Below, in pieces: positions 13,041 through 25,677 of a stretch of DNA of 64,000 nt. The stretch is from Silene noctiflora (taxonomy: Eukaryota > Streptophyta > Magnoliopsida > Caryophyllales > Caryophyllaceae): the NCBI GenBank assembly GCA_009801015.1, contig VHZZ01000426.1, forward strand, positions 77,434 to 141,433, written 5' to 3'. The position numbers and the translations under genes were made by a program. The notes beneath the pieces were generated by a model. The model did not search any database and was not told the DNA's origin. It saw nothing but the letters and a program-made list of their open reading frames with translations. Every line of letters begins with the position of its first letter. Position 1 is the first letter of the stretch.

Positions 13041-16000
13041 CTATTCAGATTGATCAGGCTGAATATGTGTATGTTTGGTGCAATCAAAGGGTCCTATCAC
13101 TTGAGCGGTTTTTCGCTTCACCTGAAAAAGGCAGTAAGATTGTAAAAATAGGTTCAAATTCACCACAATAAATCAATTAGTTTTCGTGAGAGTGAATGTA
13201 TTAAGTCAATAGGAAGGAGACGAGGAACGTAAAATATTATACTTGTAGACTTAGGTCGCATATACTTGTCATCAATCTATGTAAAACATACATTCTAAAT
13301 TATTGTATGTTCATGTGAGCGAAGGTTATAAATAAAAAGTTTTGAAAAGAATGTCCTTAATATTGCTGTGACAGACATCTTCGCATTTTGAAGAAGTGAG
13401 CATGAGGCATACAACAGACACAGTTACGCAAAGCTAGAGAAGAAAGTCAATTGTCAATTCAATATATGATGTTACTTCCCTTACAATCGCTACAAGCAAG
13501 GGATCAACTAGACCTGGCAAAAGGGTAGAGTTCGGGTGTGGTCAATTTGGGACAGGTCCTTTCGGATTTGCAGGAATTCAGGTCAGGTTAGATCGGGTCA
13601 TCTCAGGCTCAAGTTATTTTTGGGTCTTTATTACCAAGTTATCTAGATATAATAATCACTTTGCAATAATAAACATTTGGGTTGGGTCATATTGGTCGGA
13701 TCAATCTCGGTTGTTCAGTTTGGGTGTCGGGTAGGGTTACTAGGGCCGGGTCAATTTTGCCAAGTCTGTCAACTATAAGAAAAGACGCAAATTAGAACAT
13801 TGACATGAACCGGAAAACACAAGAATAGGTGAATCTGGAGATGCAATTATAAGGGATTCGGCTCCAATATATTTTGTCAAATACAATGTACTATGGACGC
13901 TCATTGAAAATCAATCTGCTTAGGAAAATTCTAGGCAGTGTGCTAATTGGATTTTGTTAATTAGGCAGGACAATTCACCAATTTCTGCTTAAAGTCAGCC
14001 GAAAGTTCATAAAACCATATTGAACAGGCTGACATTTATGTTATTCAGACTCAAGTCTGAGTATAAATCCATGGGCCAAGCTCGTCATTACTCAATTATT
14101 TAAATTCAAAGATAGAATAAAGGTAGGGTACATGTCTTCAAAATAAATAAAAAATAGCTAGAAATTGAATTCGAATTTTTTAATGTATCTTAAATGTATA
14201 AAGAATATTTGGTAAGTATGATCCATACCGGTGACCAAGGACTTGGCTCAGGAGCTGACTTATCAGTAGGTGAATGTTGAACAGCACCAGTTTTCATAGT
14301 CAAAATTTCCTGCCACAAAAAATTGGTTTGAAGATGGGTAAGCATGAAGCATGAAACATGAAACATGATGGATCAAAGACCAGAACCCTTCAACTCGGAA
14401 TATTAGGAGAGCTAAATCAGTTTAGCTTCTGGTTCACAAGTTATGCGCATGTAACGGCGTACGAACAATTTGCTTGGAGGCTGAAAGGACATAGATTTAA
14501 CTTTTAAGTAATTAACAGTAATATTTTGAAGTAATTATTTTTTGAAAAAACAATCTTGGTAGTTAGTACATCTTCGATAAGCCAAAACCAGCGGACACGC
14601 TTCAATGGGTGGTCGTCTTAACCAAAAACTTTAGCATGGGAGTTTATACAGGCCCCCAATTTTAGATTTGTAACATGATAAAAGTAGTTTGCGATTTTAC
14701 TACAGAGATCTCATCACAAGTTCCAACAGATTGGAAAATTTCTGAAAGTGACTTTGCTAAGAATGCACTATACTCGTATCTTTTATTATTTGTAAAAAAT
14801 TGATTACCTCTCCAGCAGACTCTAAAGCAGCTAGCCACTCATCTGAGAATGGAACGGCATGTGGTGGTGTTATACTCACGTTCTGGTTATCCGTCCTGCC
14901 ATTCAAGAACATTCAGTTGTGCTTTTACAGGAAGTGACTACATTGTATTAATGTAATCAAAAACTCTGAATTACCTTTCTAAATTTGCATTAATTTCTTC
15001 CAAGGAGACTATGCCCTCGGTATTGCATTTATTCTCGTATTCTTCTGCGGAGACACCACCATCAGTTTGATGAGTAGCATTGTTGTCCTTACTAGAAAGA
15101 CAGCTAACTGAATCGGTTTGGAACTCTACTTCATCGACACTGAAGTGCACTTGATGTATGTCCCCGGAAATCTCAGTATTACTTCCACCTCGGTCTGTTT
15201 TAAGAAAGCTGTCCTTCGGTGGTGCGGCATTGTTCAAATCCATATCATCACTTTTAGATGTTGCCAAGTTGACAGTTGAATCATCATTCATTCCTTCTGA
15301 GAATTCAATGTTCCTGTCAATAGCAGCTTCTGTGCCACAGTCAGAGCATATGCCCTCCATATTGCACTTGCTCTCAGATTCTTCTGCAGAGACACTGCTA
15401 TCAGTTTGATGAGTAGCATTATTGCCCTTGCTAGAAAGACAGCTAACCGAGTCGGTTAGGTACTCTACTTCCTCCACGCAGTTGTGCACTTGAAGTATGT
15501 CACCAGAAATCTCAATGTTACTTCCACCTCGGTCTACTTTGAGAAAACTGTCCTTAAGTACTACGCCATTGTTCAAATCTATATCATCTCTTTTAGGTGT
15601 TGCCATGTTCAGAATCGAATCATCATTCACTACTTGTGTAAATTCAATGCTTCTGTTAATAATAGCTTCTGTGCCACAGTCAGAGCATACGCCCTCCATA
15701 TTGCACTTATTTTCAGTTTCTTCTGCAGAGACACTGTCATCAATCTGATGGGCAGCATGGCTGACCTTGCTAGGAAGACAGATAATCAAGTCAGTTAGGA
15801 ACTCTACTTCCTCCACGCAGTTCTGCACTTGACGTAAGTCACCGGAAATCTCAATGTTACTTCCACCTTGGTCTCTTTCGAGAATACTGTCCTTCAGTAC
15901 TACGCCATTGTTGAACTCTATACCATCTCTATTGGATGTTCCCATGTTCACAGTCGAATCATCATTCATTACTTGTTCAAATTCAATGTTTCTGTAAACA

Positions 16001-19000
16001 GTAGCCTCTGTCCTATAATTAAAGCATATGCCCTCCGTATCACATTCAGTCTCAGGTACTTCTGCAGAGACGCTACCATCTGTTTGGAAAATGGAATTGT
16101 TGCCCTTGCTAGAAAGACAGCTAACAGAATCAGTTTGGATTTTTAATTCCTCCACGCTGATGTGCACTTGATATATGTCATCAGAATTCTCAATGTTACT
16201 TCCTTCTTGGTCTCTGCTGAGAGAACAGTCCTTTAGTAGTTCACCATTGTTCAATTCCAAAATATCCCTTTTAGACATCAAGTTGACCACTGAATCATCA
16301 TTCAGTACTTTTGACAATTCAATGTCTCTGTTAATATTAGCTTCTGTGCCATAGTCAGAGCATATGCCCTCCATATTGCAATTAGTTTCAGGTTCTTCTA
16401 CAGAGACGCTGCCATCAGTTTGGAAAGTGGAATTATTGCCATTCCTAGAAAGACAGCTAAAGGACTCAGTTTGGGCTTCTACTTCCTCCACGCTGATGTG
16501 CACTTGATATATGTCATCAGAAATTTCAATGTTACTTCCTTCTTGGTCTCTGCTGAGAGAACAGTCCTTCAGTAGTGCATCATTATTCAATTCCAAAATA
16601 TCTGTTTTAGAAGTTGCCAAGTTGACAATTGAATCATCATTTAGTACTTGTGATAATTCCATGTCTCCGTTAGTATTAGCTTCTGCGTCATAGTCAGAGC
16701 AATTGCCCTTCATATTGCATTTAGTTTCAGGTTCTTCTGCAGAGACAGTGCCATCATTTTGGAAAGTGGAATTATTGCTTTTATCAGGAAGACAGCTAAT
16801 CAAATCAATCTGGAACTCTACTTCCTGCACACTGTTGTGCACTTGATGTATGTCTTCTAAAATCTCAATGTTGCTTCCTTCATGGTGTCTGTTGAGATTA
16901 ATGTCCTTCAGTTGTACGCAATTGCTCAAATCCATATCATCTCTTTTAGATACTGCCAAGTTAACAGCTGAATCATCACTCTCTTCTTGTGTTAATTCAA
17001 CTTCTCTGTTACCAGCAGCTTCTGTGCCATTTTTAGAAGATACTGAGGTAGCACTTTGACATCCAGTATCAACAATTTCATGTCCGTGGAACAAGGGTGG
17101 TTCTTGTGGACCTTGAAGTGAGAAGGGTAAATAAGGTAAATGGTCAGCATCATTGTCAGACAGCTCCAAGAAACTCATCCTAGAATGATTGGATATATCT
17201 GTTGATTCAGGCTCTCTCAAAATTGAATTTATATTGGAAATCTCTTTGCCGCCACTTATCTTCAGGATTGCGGATGAAATATTGCTGTTTTCATTACGTG
17301 GAACATGGTTACTTACAATATCTTGTTCTATCAAGCATACACCAAATTTTGCGGCTGACAAACTCCCAGTAACCATCACATCATCTTGTTCTTTATTGAC
17401 GTACTCATATGCAGCTCCTCCAACAATCCCACACTTCGGAATGCAGCTTCTCGTTTCTTCACTGTCAGAGTCACCTTCATCCATATCTGATGAACTTTGG
17501 TCATCTGCAAATAGCTTACTGTCACCAAGCTGACGATTGATGTTTCCTTCAGAATTGGAATGCACAAAATTATCAATTATGCATTCACCAGGATTTTTCT
17601 CATTATAAGGCATGCTAGTCGATGGATTACTGTCAGCCAATGTAAAATTAATGTGTTGGCTATTGAAATCAATGCCAGATTCAAGTAAATCCCCATCATT
17701 CATAGTTGATGATCTACAACCTGTTTCCTCATCAAGTGTTGGACAAACATCTCCAATTGCTGAAGAAGCACCAGGACGCTGTACTTTACTACATGCAAAT
17801 GAGGAGTTCATTGTGTTCCCATCAGCATTTCTATTTTGATTTAAACTGGGATCAGTGCTGTTTATATCCACAAACGTATTCATATCTTTCTCTTCAACTG
17901 TTAGTGAAGTTGGATTCTCATTGATGCACTGGATATCAATATCATTGAGAGGATTCTTCATGTCATCTGCATTGTTTGTTGGATGGGGAACCCTATCTCC
18001 AAGTGGAACTTCTTGTTGCACTACTTCCTGACTGCACTCTGCATGCTTGGCTTTGGTATGTTCTATAGGGTCAATGAGTGATGCGGTTGAACATAATTCT
18101 GCCACTTGTGAGCTCAACCGTTTTTTAGATACTGCATCGTGATTAAGGGATCCATGTTGAACTTTTATTTGCTTGAAGTCAGAAACGTGGTCAGCAGCTT
18201 CGGATTTTTTAAAAGTTGGGATGCTAGACTTGAGGTTAGATGACTTTTTATTGCCCTGCAATGGAAGTATAGATAAAAGTGGTTCAACTGTTATCAATTG
18301 CACAAGTAGTTGCAATAAATTCTTTGATCTTTTGATTTCAGATATACCAATCGTCATTACCCTAAAATACAATGAAGGTATTAAAAGTGTTTTCTTACGG
18401 ATACCTCACTAAAGAACTTCATAGATGGCGATGGCATCCGTAATCCTGACGCTTTAATTCCTTGAGATTGTGCATCTTTCCTGTGACGATCACCGTTATC
18501 AGACGAAAGCTGAGATGAAATTCTTGACCTGCTTGTTCCATTAACAGGCTCAATCATCTTAACTGGAAGACCTGGCTTGGAGTTGTTTTGAAGACAGTTG
18601 CTAACTTTGCCAGTACTTCGAGCTTTGTGATTAGTAGTAGATGAGCCAATTTCCGAGCTTGAGCAAGTCTGATCAGAAGCAGTAACTGTGCTTAATAACT
18701 TGAAAAGCCAAAAGCTTCTTCAAACAAAAATTGGCTTCTGCTGTTCAAGTCAGTTGCTTAAATGCATTTAGCGTACAGATACTCACCAAATCCTTTCTAG
18801 CATTTGCAGCCAAATGCTTAATAGATTTAGATGTACCTCCTGAACTGATGCTGGCAACTTTAGAAGCAGATTTGATAATTGCGGGAAGTGTCAAACTTGT
18901 ACTTTTCTGGGCTCCTGAATGAATAAAGTTAAACCTTAAACTTACTTTTAAAACATGGAGCACAAGCAAACAAAAGTTTTAATGGTAAATATCGACAGAA

Positions 19001-22000
19001 CGCAGAACCTTTAGAAAGAATACACAACGTAACAGACAATAGCCAGTCCCTTCATCTTTAGTAAGATAGCGATGATAAACGGAACCAAGGGGTATCAAAG
19101 TTAAATGGTTTCTTCAAGAGCCAGAAACTAACCCGGTTGAGCGATTACAGGAGACTTTAGTTGGCTTCCCGATAGAGCATGCACATTCGTGGAGGGCAAA
19201 GGAGGATGCTTTGAAATTGGAACTCTAGGAATTTTTGAATTTCTAGTCATAACTTTTGTTGTCCCTGTATTTAGAAGTCTTTTCTGAGTAACAAAAAGTT
19301 AAGAAATATTCGACACATATTTAGTTGACCTATAGTGACAACAAATACAGTAAGATTCTACAAGTGAAGCAAAAAGGATATGAAGAAGGAGCAACGGGAG
19401 CAGTACAAACTCCCGGTTTTGATCCAGATTTGCTGAGTCCTCGATTAGCCAATGCTTTCTGTGATGACTGCAAATAACAACAAAAAAAAAAAGACATAAC
19501 ATATTAATAAAGAAGCATTACAGCGAATTTGGATGAGAACATTGAAAGGCAGCCAAAAACTGACTCTTGAAATCATAGGTAGACGGCTTCCAGATAAGGA
19601 GTCCCTCTTCGGGAGTGAACTACTGGTACTTAATTTGCTGGGTTGACCAGAAGGCAATTCTTTAAATAAATTTTCTTCAAGGGTCTCGATATTAGCTGAA
19701 CCACTGGCGACAGCAGAGGCCATAGTCAAAGAGTCTCTTCGTTCTTCATCTATGACAGACAATCTGTCAACATGACTCATCCCGCTAATCATAGATAACT
19801 CTTCAGAATCGAGGACACCTGAGGGAAAGACCAGTCAATTCGTTTCTCCAACTATCTACCCGAATAATAATCAAGCTCTGGGGAAAACTTGAAGTTACCT
19901 TCTTCCGTGAAAAAAGCCTTGTCCCATGCTAGGCTTTTTCTCAAATTGTAACCTTTCCTGCCCTTCTTCATCCTTTGTCGTTCAACACTTAGATTACGCG
20001 TTCCAGACTTGTTGCCAATATTATTCAAATTTTCTTTGTTGCTGTATGATGAACCACTACCAAGAATGCTGCTGTCAGCATTTCTTTTTTTACCTGCAGT
20101 TGAGATTCACAGCCATAAACATTAACATTAACATTAACATTAACATTAACATTAACAATATCATCTCATTAACTCAAAGGCTTTAGCAAATGGCGGGGTA
20201 AGTGAGGGTCGATATATGCAGCCTTACCCTATGTTAACAATAGAGATAGCAGTTAAGACCAAGAGTTTAAAACAAATTTTCCTATATTTTTCTGAATCAT
20301 ATATTGTTCAGGTTTTTGAACCAAAATGCCTCCCAAGTCCCAAGTGATTTGACTTTCATTACGTTGAGATTTTACACATGAGTAAGAAATTTTTAAAATA
20401 AAATATTCTCATCAACATATCCAATCAGAATAGTCGGATGAGTAACAACTAACAACCAAGCAGAAATTAGTGAGCATACAATCAACTGAAACAGGACATA
20501 CGTAGCCTAATCCCTACAACTGTCACCAGCCACATACTAAGCTTGCATGATAAATTTCACATCTTCCGGCTTGCTGGAAACCTAAGGATGTGAAAGTAGC
20601 TTTTTCTCTTGTATTAGGTATCCCGACATCTGAGTTAAGCTATCCTTGTCTTTATTCTTAGCCACATAACTTACATGCGCATGTTGTACAGTATGCAATA
20701 TTGGTCTCAGAGACAAACTGTGTCTGTGAGACTGTGAGTGAGAAAGGCCAATTGAAAATCAATGATGACTGTCAATAGTTCAACTCTCATTTCATCCATT
20801 GACCTAGCGTTCTTCTCGTTATTAATCAACTTCAACAAACAAGATAATAGCATTCGACTTCTCTTTTCTTTCTCCATTATTGGTCACTTGGTCACTGACT
20901 GGAACACAGTTCTGGGGAGGGGTGCGCAAGGCTAAAAACCTAGGATATTGAAAGCTCAGACCTATTAATTTTCTCCTAAACAGGTCAATCTCTTAAACTA
21001 AATCATAAGGAATAACTCATTCAGCAGGCAAACAAATGACCTAATCTAATTGTTCGCCACTTTGAAAGCGCTTGAAATGCATAGAATCTCAAAGCAACGC
21101 AACCATGGTAAAGGGTTCTGAATTTATGCCATGACCGAATAAGAACAATCTAGCTTAAGTGCTAAACTCGAAATGTGAGCAATCAAAGCTGCCATATGTC
21201 ACATTATACAAACTCAAACTTATAACTTTATACCTCACGGTTAGCATGTAACACTTGACCATGAAATACATACAGCTTCAATTCAAATTTCAAACCAACT
21301 ACGCATCACTAACTATCAGTGTTTAAGGCCTCCAACGATCCATTCTAGCCACCGCTAACACATCAAGGTAAACATGATCCCTCATTACACAAACCTAAAC
21401 GAATAACTTGATCCCTCACGGTTAGCATTTGACACTCGAACATGAAACACCCACAACTTCAATTCAAACGTGAAACACGATCCTCTAGTTAGTACTCAAG
21501 TCTTCATTATAGCCACAACTACCAAATCAGCGCAAAACAAGATCCCTCATTAGCATTGAATCACTGTCTTCCAGCAATATTCAAAAAATGCTCGGCCTAA
21601 TGATCAAATTCACACAAATCAGACCAATAAACGACGCTATAACACTACCTATGTCAACATGACTACACTAACTTCCAACATCATTAAAAGAATGCTCAAT
21701 ATAATACTCAAATTTTCGCAAATCAGACGAATAAACAACGTAATTGTGACTACCTAAATCGAGATGATTGCACTAACTTCCAGCATTGTTAAAAAGATGC
21801 TCAATCTAATATTCAAATTCTCGCAAATCAGACGAATAAACAACATAATTAACACTTCCTAATTCCACATGATTGCACTACCTAAATCGAGATGATTGCA
21901 ATAATAAAAACTTCGCAAATTATATAATTAAACATAGTGATTAAAACCAAAAAAAAAAACTAAACATAATTGCATTAAATAATTAAAAGCAACAAAAAAA

Positions 22001-22217
22001 ATCAAATCAAATATCAAACAGTACAATGTGAAAGATAAAGTAAGAGAAATCAACCTGAAGGAGAAGAAGAAATGTTCGATCTAGGGATTTGAAGAGGAGA
22101 GAAATCGAAAGCAAGAACGGAAGTGGAAGCGGAGACGACGTCGTTTGAAGGTAATTGATGAAGCAGTGAGTCGTCTTCGGCGGAGATTTCAATCAGGGTT
22201 AATTCCGATGCCTCCAT
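13041..22217 (-). CDS. Large plant protein of unknown function with 113-residue repeats
   Basis: Eleven coding exons on the minus strand: 22217-22055, 20093-19899, 19818-19565, 19467-19411, 19283-19133, 18914-18787, 18698-18405, 18255-14975, 14895-14808, 14309-14229 and 13121-13041. All are GT-AG and in frame, giving 1590 residues. The start MEASELTLIEI was chosen over an upstream in-frame ATG at 22310. Early exons carry a KGYNLRKSLAWDKAFFTEEG / VLDSEELSMI motif. The last exons read PPHAVPFSDEWLAALESAGE and PWSPVKRKTAQVIGPFDCT. These two ends look like a conserved plant family whose function I cannot name. Exon 8 (3281 nt) is acidic, Ser/Asn-rich and probably disordered; it contains six tandem repeats of about 113 residues. 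Basic patches in exons 2-5 could bind nucleic acid or microtubules, but this is only a guess. Confidence 0.85.
13509..13768. mobile_element. TIR element with GGGTC-rich core, in last intron
   Basis: Left end TAGACCTGGCAAAA and right end TTTTGCCAAGTCTG are inverted copies. The interior repeats GGGTCAGGTCGGGTC-like words in degenerate form. It lies in intron 10 of the large gene. Flanks (ATCAACTA and GTCAACTA, overlapping the ends) hint at an 8-bp duplication, but the boundary is ambiguous. It belongs with the element at 44559-45044. Confidence 0.55.
14977..16983 (-). repeat. Six in-frame 339-bp tandem repeats
   Basis: Inside exon 8 of the large gene, units of 113 residues (one of 112, the last cut to 106) share DDS.VNLA.SK.D, LKD..L..D..GSNIEIS, DI.QVH..VEEVE, SCL.SK.NN, DGSVSAEE.E..CNMEGICSD and GTEA. 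They correspond to about residues 839-1508. Units 2 and 3, and units 4 to 6, resemble each other most, suggesting stepwise duplication by unequal exchange. Confidence 0.9.
20117..20158. repeat. AACATT microsatellite
   Basis: About seven tandem copies of the hexamer ACATTA/AACATT lie in intron 1 (20094-22054) of the large gene, 24 bp upstream of the exon 2 acceptor on the minus strand. The rest of this 1.96-kb intron is AT-rich, with loose internal repeats around 21230-21890 (for example CGCAAATCAGACGAATAAAC). Confidence 0.85.
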
Positions 22218-23379
22218 TTTCTCAATCTGCGGTGGTTGTTGCGGCGGAGGACAGTGAAGAGTTTGAATTGGTGTTGAGCGGGAGAAATAAGTTGAGGTAA
22301 CGTTATACAAAGGATTGTGCCATGGGTGTTTGAATCAAGTGGACTTCTTTTTATATTTTGACTTCTTAGTTTAGGCCGGAAAAACTGCTCATTCGGTTCG
22401 ATTTCGGATTTGAGTACAACGGTAATCGGTTCAATTTAGTTCAGTTTGGCCTTAGTTTTGGTTTCAGTTCGATTTTGATCGGATTCCACTTTAATCAATT
22501 TGCGTTATTTCGAGTGTGGTACGGGTTAATATCAGTGTAGTTGAGTTTCGGATCATAATTTTTTTGGCTGAAGATCAAAAAATTAACTTAATACTATGTA
22601 CCTTATACTTTTAAATTTGAAGGTAATAATTCATAATACCATTATTAAACTAAGAACAAATGAAAAAACCCTAAAATATGAGCGTTTATGAGAAAATAAA
22701 TATTTTTAATAAGGACAATCGGTTCAGTTCTTATCGGTTCAGATATTCAGGTTCGGGTTTATTCGATTATTATTGAATTCGATTTAGTTTCGGTTCGATT
22801 CAGATTGAGTTGGGTTCCAAGTACTATTCAGGTTACTTATATCGGGTGTTCGATCGGCTATCACTTAAGATTTTTTTGATTGATATTTCGATTTCTGGTT
22901 TACTTTGCGAGGTCTATTCACTGCCAAACTACAATGAGTTTATTGTTGTAACAATTTTTCTATCATGTGACCGGCAATTAAATGATGTTTTGAATTAAAT
23001 GATATTTTTGTGGGAAATTGTAATATCGCATTACTTTTACTTTTCTTGATAAAAAATACACTTATTTATTTTCTTTTTTTTGTTTACTTAACGTGTGCCT
23101 GGTGGGCATAGGTTAGAAAAAACATTGTAAAACTGCTCGATCGAGCATACCTAAAATCCGCCCAAAATTCTCACGAGTAATTCGTAGAAGTTTTTTTCCA
23201 CCCAAGCTCGATCGAGCCGACCCAATGCTCAATCGACCATCCCCTGTTCAGACAGACATGCCTTCCAATCCATCTAAAAAGGCACCCGAAGCTGAACCCA
23301 TTACAACTGTTCTTGCTTTCCCACACTGACAACACAAATCCAAGCTGGATTAACAATTCGGGAGGTTCATGGAAGTAGT

Positions 23380-24170
23380 AAAGAATTTGCAAGTGAGTGT
23401 ACCATTTACTGAATTGATCCCTCAAGTGCCGTCTTATATATGCGAACTTTACGAAAGATATATTGACAAGCAAGCGATCTTTTAATGAAGTGGAGACGGT
23501 TGCATTTACTGAGTAGTGCAACGTTGTATTACAAAGTCGATCACCACCTAAACTAAATGATCCGGGGAGTTTTTATATTCCTTGTAACATTGGTCAATTA
23601 GCTATAGATAAAGCCCTTTTGTGACTTAAGAGTTACTCTTAGTGTTATGCCGTATACTATGTGCAAAAACCTTAATATGGGTAAACTGCACAAATATGAC
23701 CCTACGGATGGCTAACCGAATTGTTAAGTACCCTATGGGTGTCTTAGAAGATGTACCAGTTAGATGAGTAGACATTTTCTTTTACTCCAATTGACTTTGT
23801 AGCACTAGATATGGATGAGAACACCCAAATTCCTAACAAACGACCATTCCTACACACAATGGGGGACGATCATAGATGTTAAGAATGAGAGACTTGCACT
23901 AACGCGCGGGGAATGATACAATAACAATTAATCTTGACACCCCATGTTAGAGGAGACACGACATAAAATGGTTGTTGATACGACTATATATTGATAATTT
24001 GATGAATGTTTTGCTTTGTGTCGTGACAGGGATCCTCTTGAGATCGCCTTGGTGTCCAACGATGTTGATGCTGATGCTAAGACATGTCCACGGAGCAAGA
24101 AGGTGAAAGAGATAGAGAAGCTAGTAAAAGGGACGACAAAAAGCAAACACAATGGGTTTACAGCTTAGGT
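23380..24170 (+). mobile_element. Ty3/gypsy retrotransposon fossil (protease region)
   Basis: Short conserved stretches typical of plant Ty3/gypsy gag-pol are visible in order: a VPFTELIPQVPSY word, a protease-like DPGSF.IPC.IG stretch with a following MPY word, and a DFV.LDM word. This matches the end of gag and the aspartic protease region, probably of the Athila/Tat side of the group. It is clearly broken, with several breaks. No LTRs were found nearby, so it is an old fragment. Confidence 0.7.
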
Positions 24171-24549
24171 AACCCCTATAAGGTTACCGAGGTAAAGAAA
24201 CCCGAAATTAAAACCCCTCCCCTTTTATCTCGAGTATGAATTTCTAGATGACAAAGAGATGAATCCTATAATTGATAATGCCAGCCTTTTTTAAAAACAA
24301 TTTTCTGCTATGTTGGTTGTTTTGTAAGGACACAAAAAGGCTATTGGATATAACATTGACGATCTACCGAGTATTAATCTTGATTTTGTATACACCGTAT
24401 TCACGGTGTGAATAAGGGTGACAAATCGACAAAGAGCCATCTTTTACGATATAAATTGCATATTATTTTATTTTATTTGTTGTCAAATGAACCACGACGA
24501 GTCAACGACAATTTAATACTCCATATATTCACCGAAAGCAACACTTGTT

Positions 24550-24652
24550 TTTTTTTTTTTGGTTCAAATGAGCGCACCATGTCGCGGGTGAGAATCGAAC
24601 CCCCAACTTCGGGGGTAAGAGAACTCTTACCACTTGAGCTAGCTCTTGTTCT
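24550..24652 (-). mobile_element. tRNA-derived SINE
   Basis: On the minus strand an A-box-like AGCTAGCTCAAGTGGTAAGAG and a B-box GGGTTCGATTCTC are followed by GCTCATTTGAACC and an A-rich tail. A perfect 20-bp duplication, CACCGAAAGCAACACTTGTT, flanks it (24530-24549 and 24653-24672). A second copy of the family is at 58813-58918. Confidence 0.9.
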
Positions 24653-25331
24653 CACCGAAAGCAACACTTGTTAAACATATGTAAGTAGTATTTTAATGAA
24701 ATGTTGCAGTTCCACAAATATGGAAGTAATATTGGGATTAGGGGATTCGAACTTGTGATGTCCGCTTTACCTCCTACTTAACCATCTCAATAAACCTTTC
24801 TTAAGACGGAGGTAATCGTCTTATATTAAAACGAGTCAATATCATCTACATTGATATATAAGACAAATTATTTATTTTTTTCCATCGTAAGCTTAAAAAG
24901 AAATTTCCGAACTCAAATGAGAATTTGCCTAACCCAAATTACACAAGCCAAGTGAATAGAGAGTTGATCACTTGATCCCTCTTATATCCTAAGAACCAAA
25001 CTACCAAAGTTATTCTAAATCACCATCATCGCGACCGCCTCCACCGCCGCCGCCACCTCTGCCGCCCCCGCCGCCTCCACCTCTGCCGCCACCGCCGCCC
25101 CTTCTTCCGATTTAGTAAGTAGTCGATATAACAATCGAATCTTAATTTGAGATCATTAATTTCAATATTTATTTGCAGTTTTCTCTACATAAGCTAGATT
25201 AATTTTGATCGGAACTTATCCAATTGTGAGCTAATTTATTGATGTTTGAAAATTGAAAGGGAATTATGGGAATTATTGTAAGACCGTTGTATGATCTCCC
25301 AAATCATCACACAATTATGAAATTAGTAATA

Positions 25332-25422
25332 CTTCCTCCGCCGTAGTCGAAGTCAATAGTTTACGTTTGCAATATTCGCTCCGCAGAAAATAAAATGTTA
25401 ACTATTGACTGGGACAGAGGAG
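25332..25422. mobile_element. Stowaway-like MITE
   Basis: 91 bp flanked by TA. Left end CTTCCTCCGCCGTAGTCGAAG and right end CTATTGACTGGGACAGAGGAG are imperfect inverted copies; GTCAATAGTT pairs with AACTATTGAC just inside. Confidence 0.65.
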
Positions 25423-25523
25423 TATAACATAAAGTAGGGCCGATGTGAGCGTACAATTCGGGTTTTCGCTTTGTTGGATTAGAGGTAGGATGAGGATTTG
25501 AGGAAGTACAGGGAACTCGCACC

Positions 25524-25534
25524 CAGTGGTGGAG

Positions 25535-25567
<33 letters not shown>

Positions 25568-25677
25568 CTAGGAAGGGCAGTCCCCCGCTGAAATTTTTAG
25601 TTACAATTTTCGATTTTTGTCGAGGTTCCCTTATAATATTACCCTTGCGATCCCACTGACTTCTGGCTCCACCACTG
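25524..25677 (-). mobile_element. hAT-like MITE with 32-G run
   Basis: The 154-bp element has perfect 12-bp inverted ends, CAGTGGTGGAGC and GCTCCACCACTG. The flanking 8-mers CTCGCACC and CTTGAACC match at six of eight positions, consistent with an old hAT-type 8-bp duplication. Positions 25536-25567 are 32 consecutive G on the plus strand. Confidence 0.65.

Larger units (their letters stand above)
22311..24959. other. Spacer with degenerate GGTTCG repeats and retroelement fossils
   Basis: 22370-22810 is a degenerate simple repeat around TCGGTTCGGTTT/TTCGATT. 23380-24170 holds a Ty3/gypsy fossil and 24550-24652 a SINE. At 24787-24955 a sequence with CTTAAGACGG and GAGAATTTG ends may be a worn MULE-type MITE, but its flanks do not match well. 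No host gene was recognised. Confidence 0.6.

Noticed and set aside
15158-17924. Many plus-strand frames of 60-114 codons opposite exon 8 of the large gene
   Set aside because: They recur with the 339-bp period and are shadows of the minus-strand repeats.
24550-24652. A real tRNA gene
   Set aside because: Only the A and B boxes are tRNA-like; no full cloverleaf or anticodon arm, and it has an A tail and target duplication.
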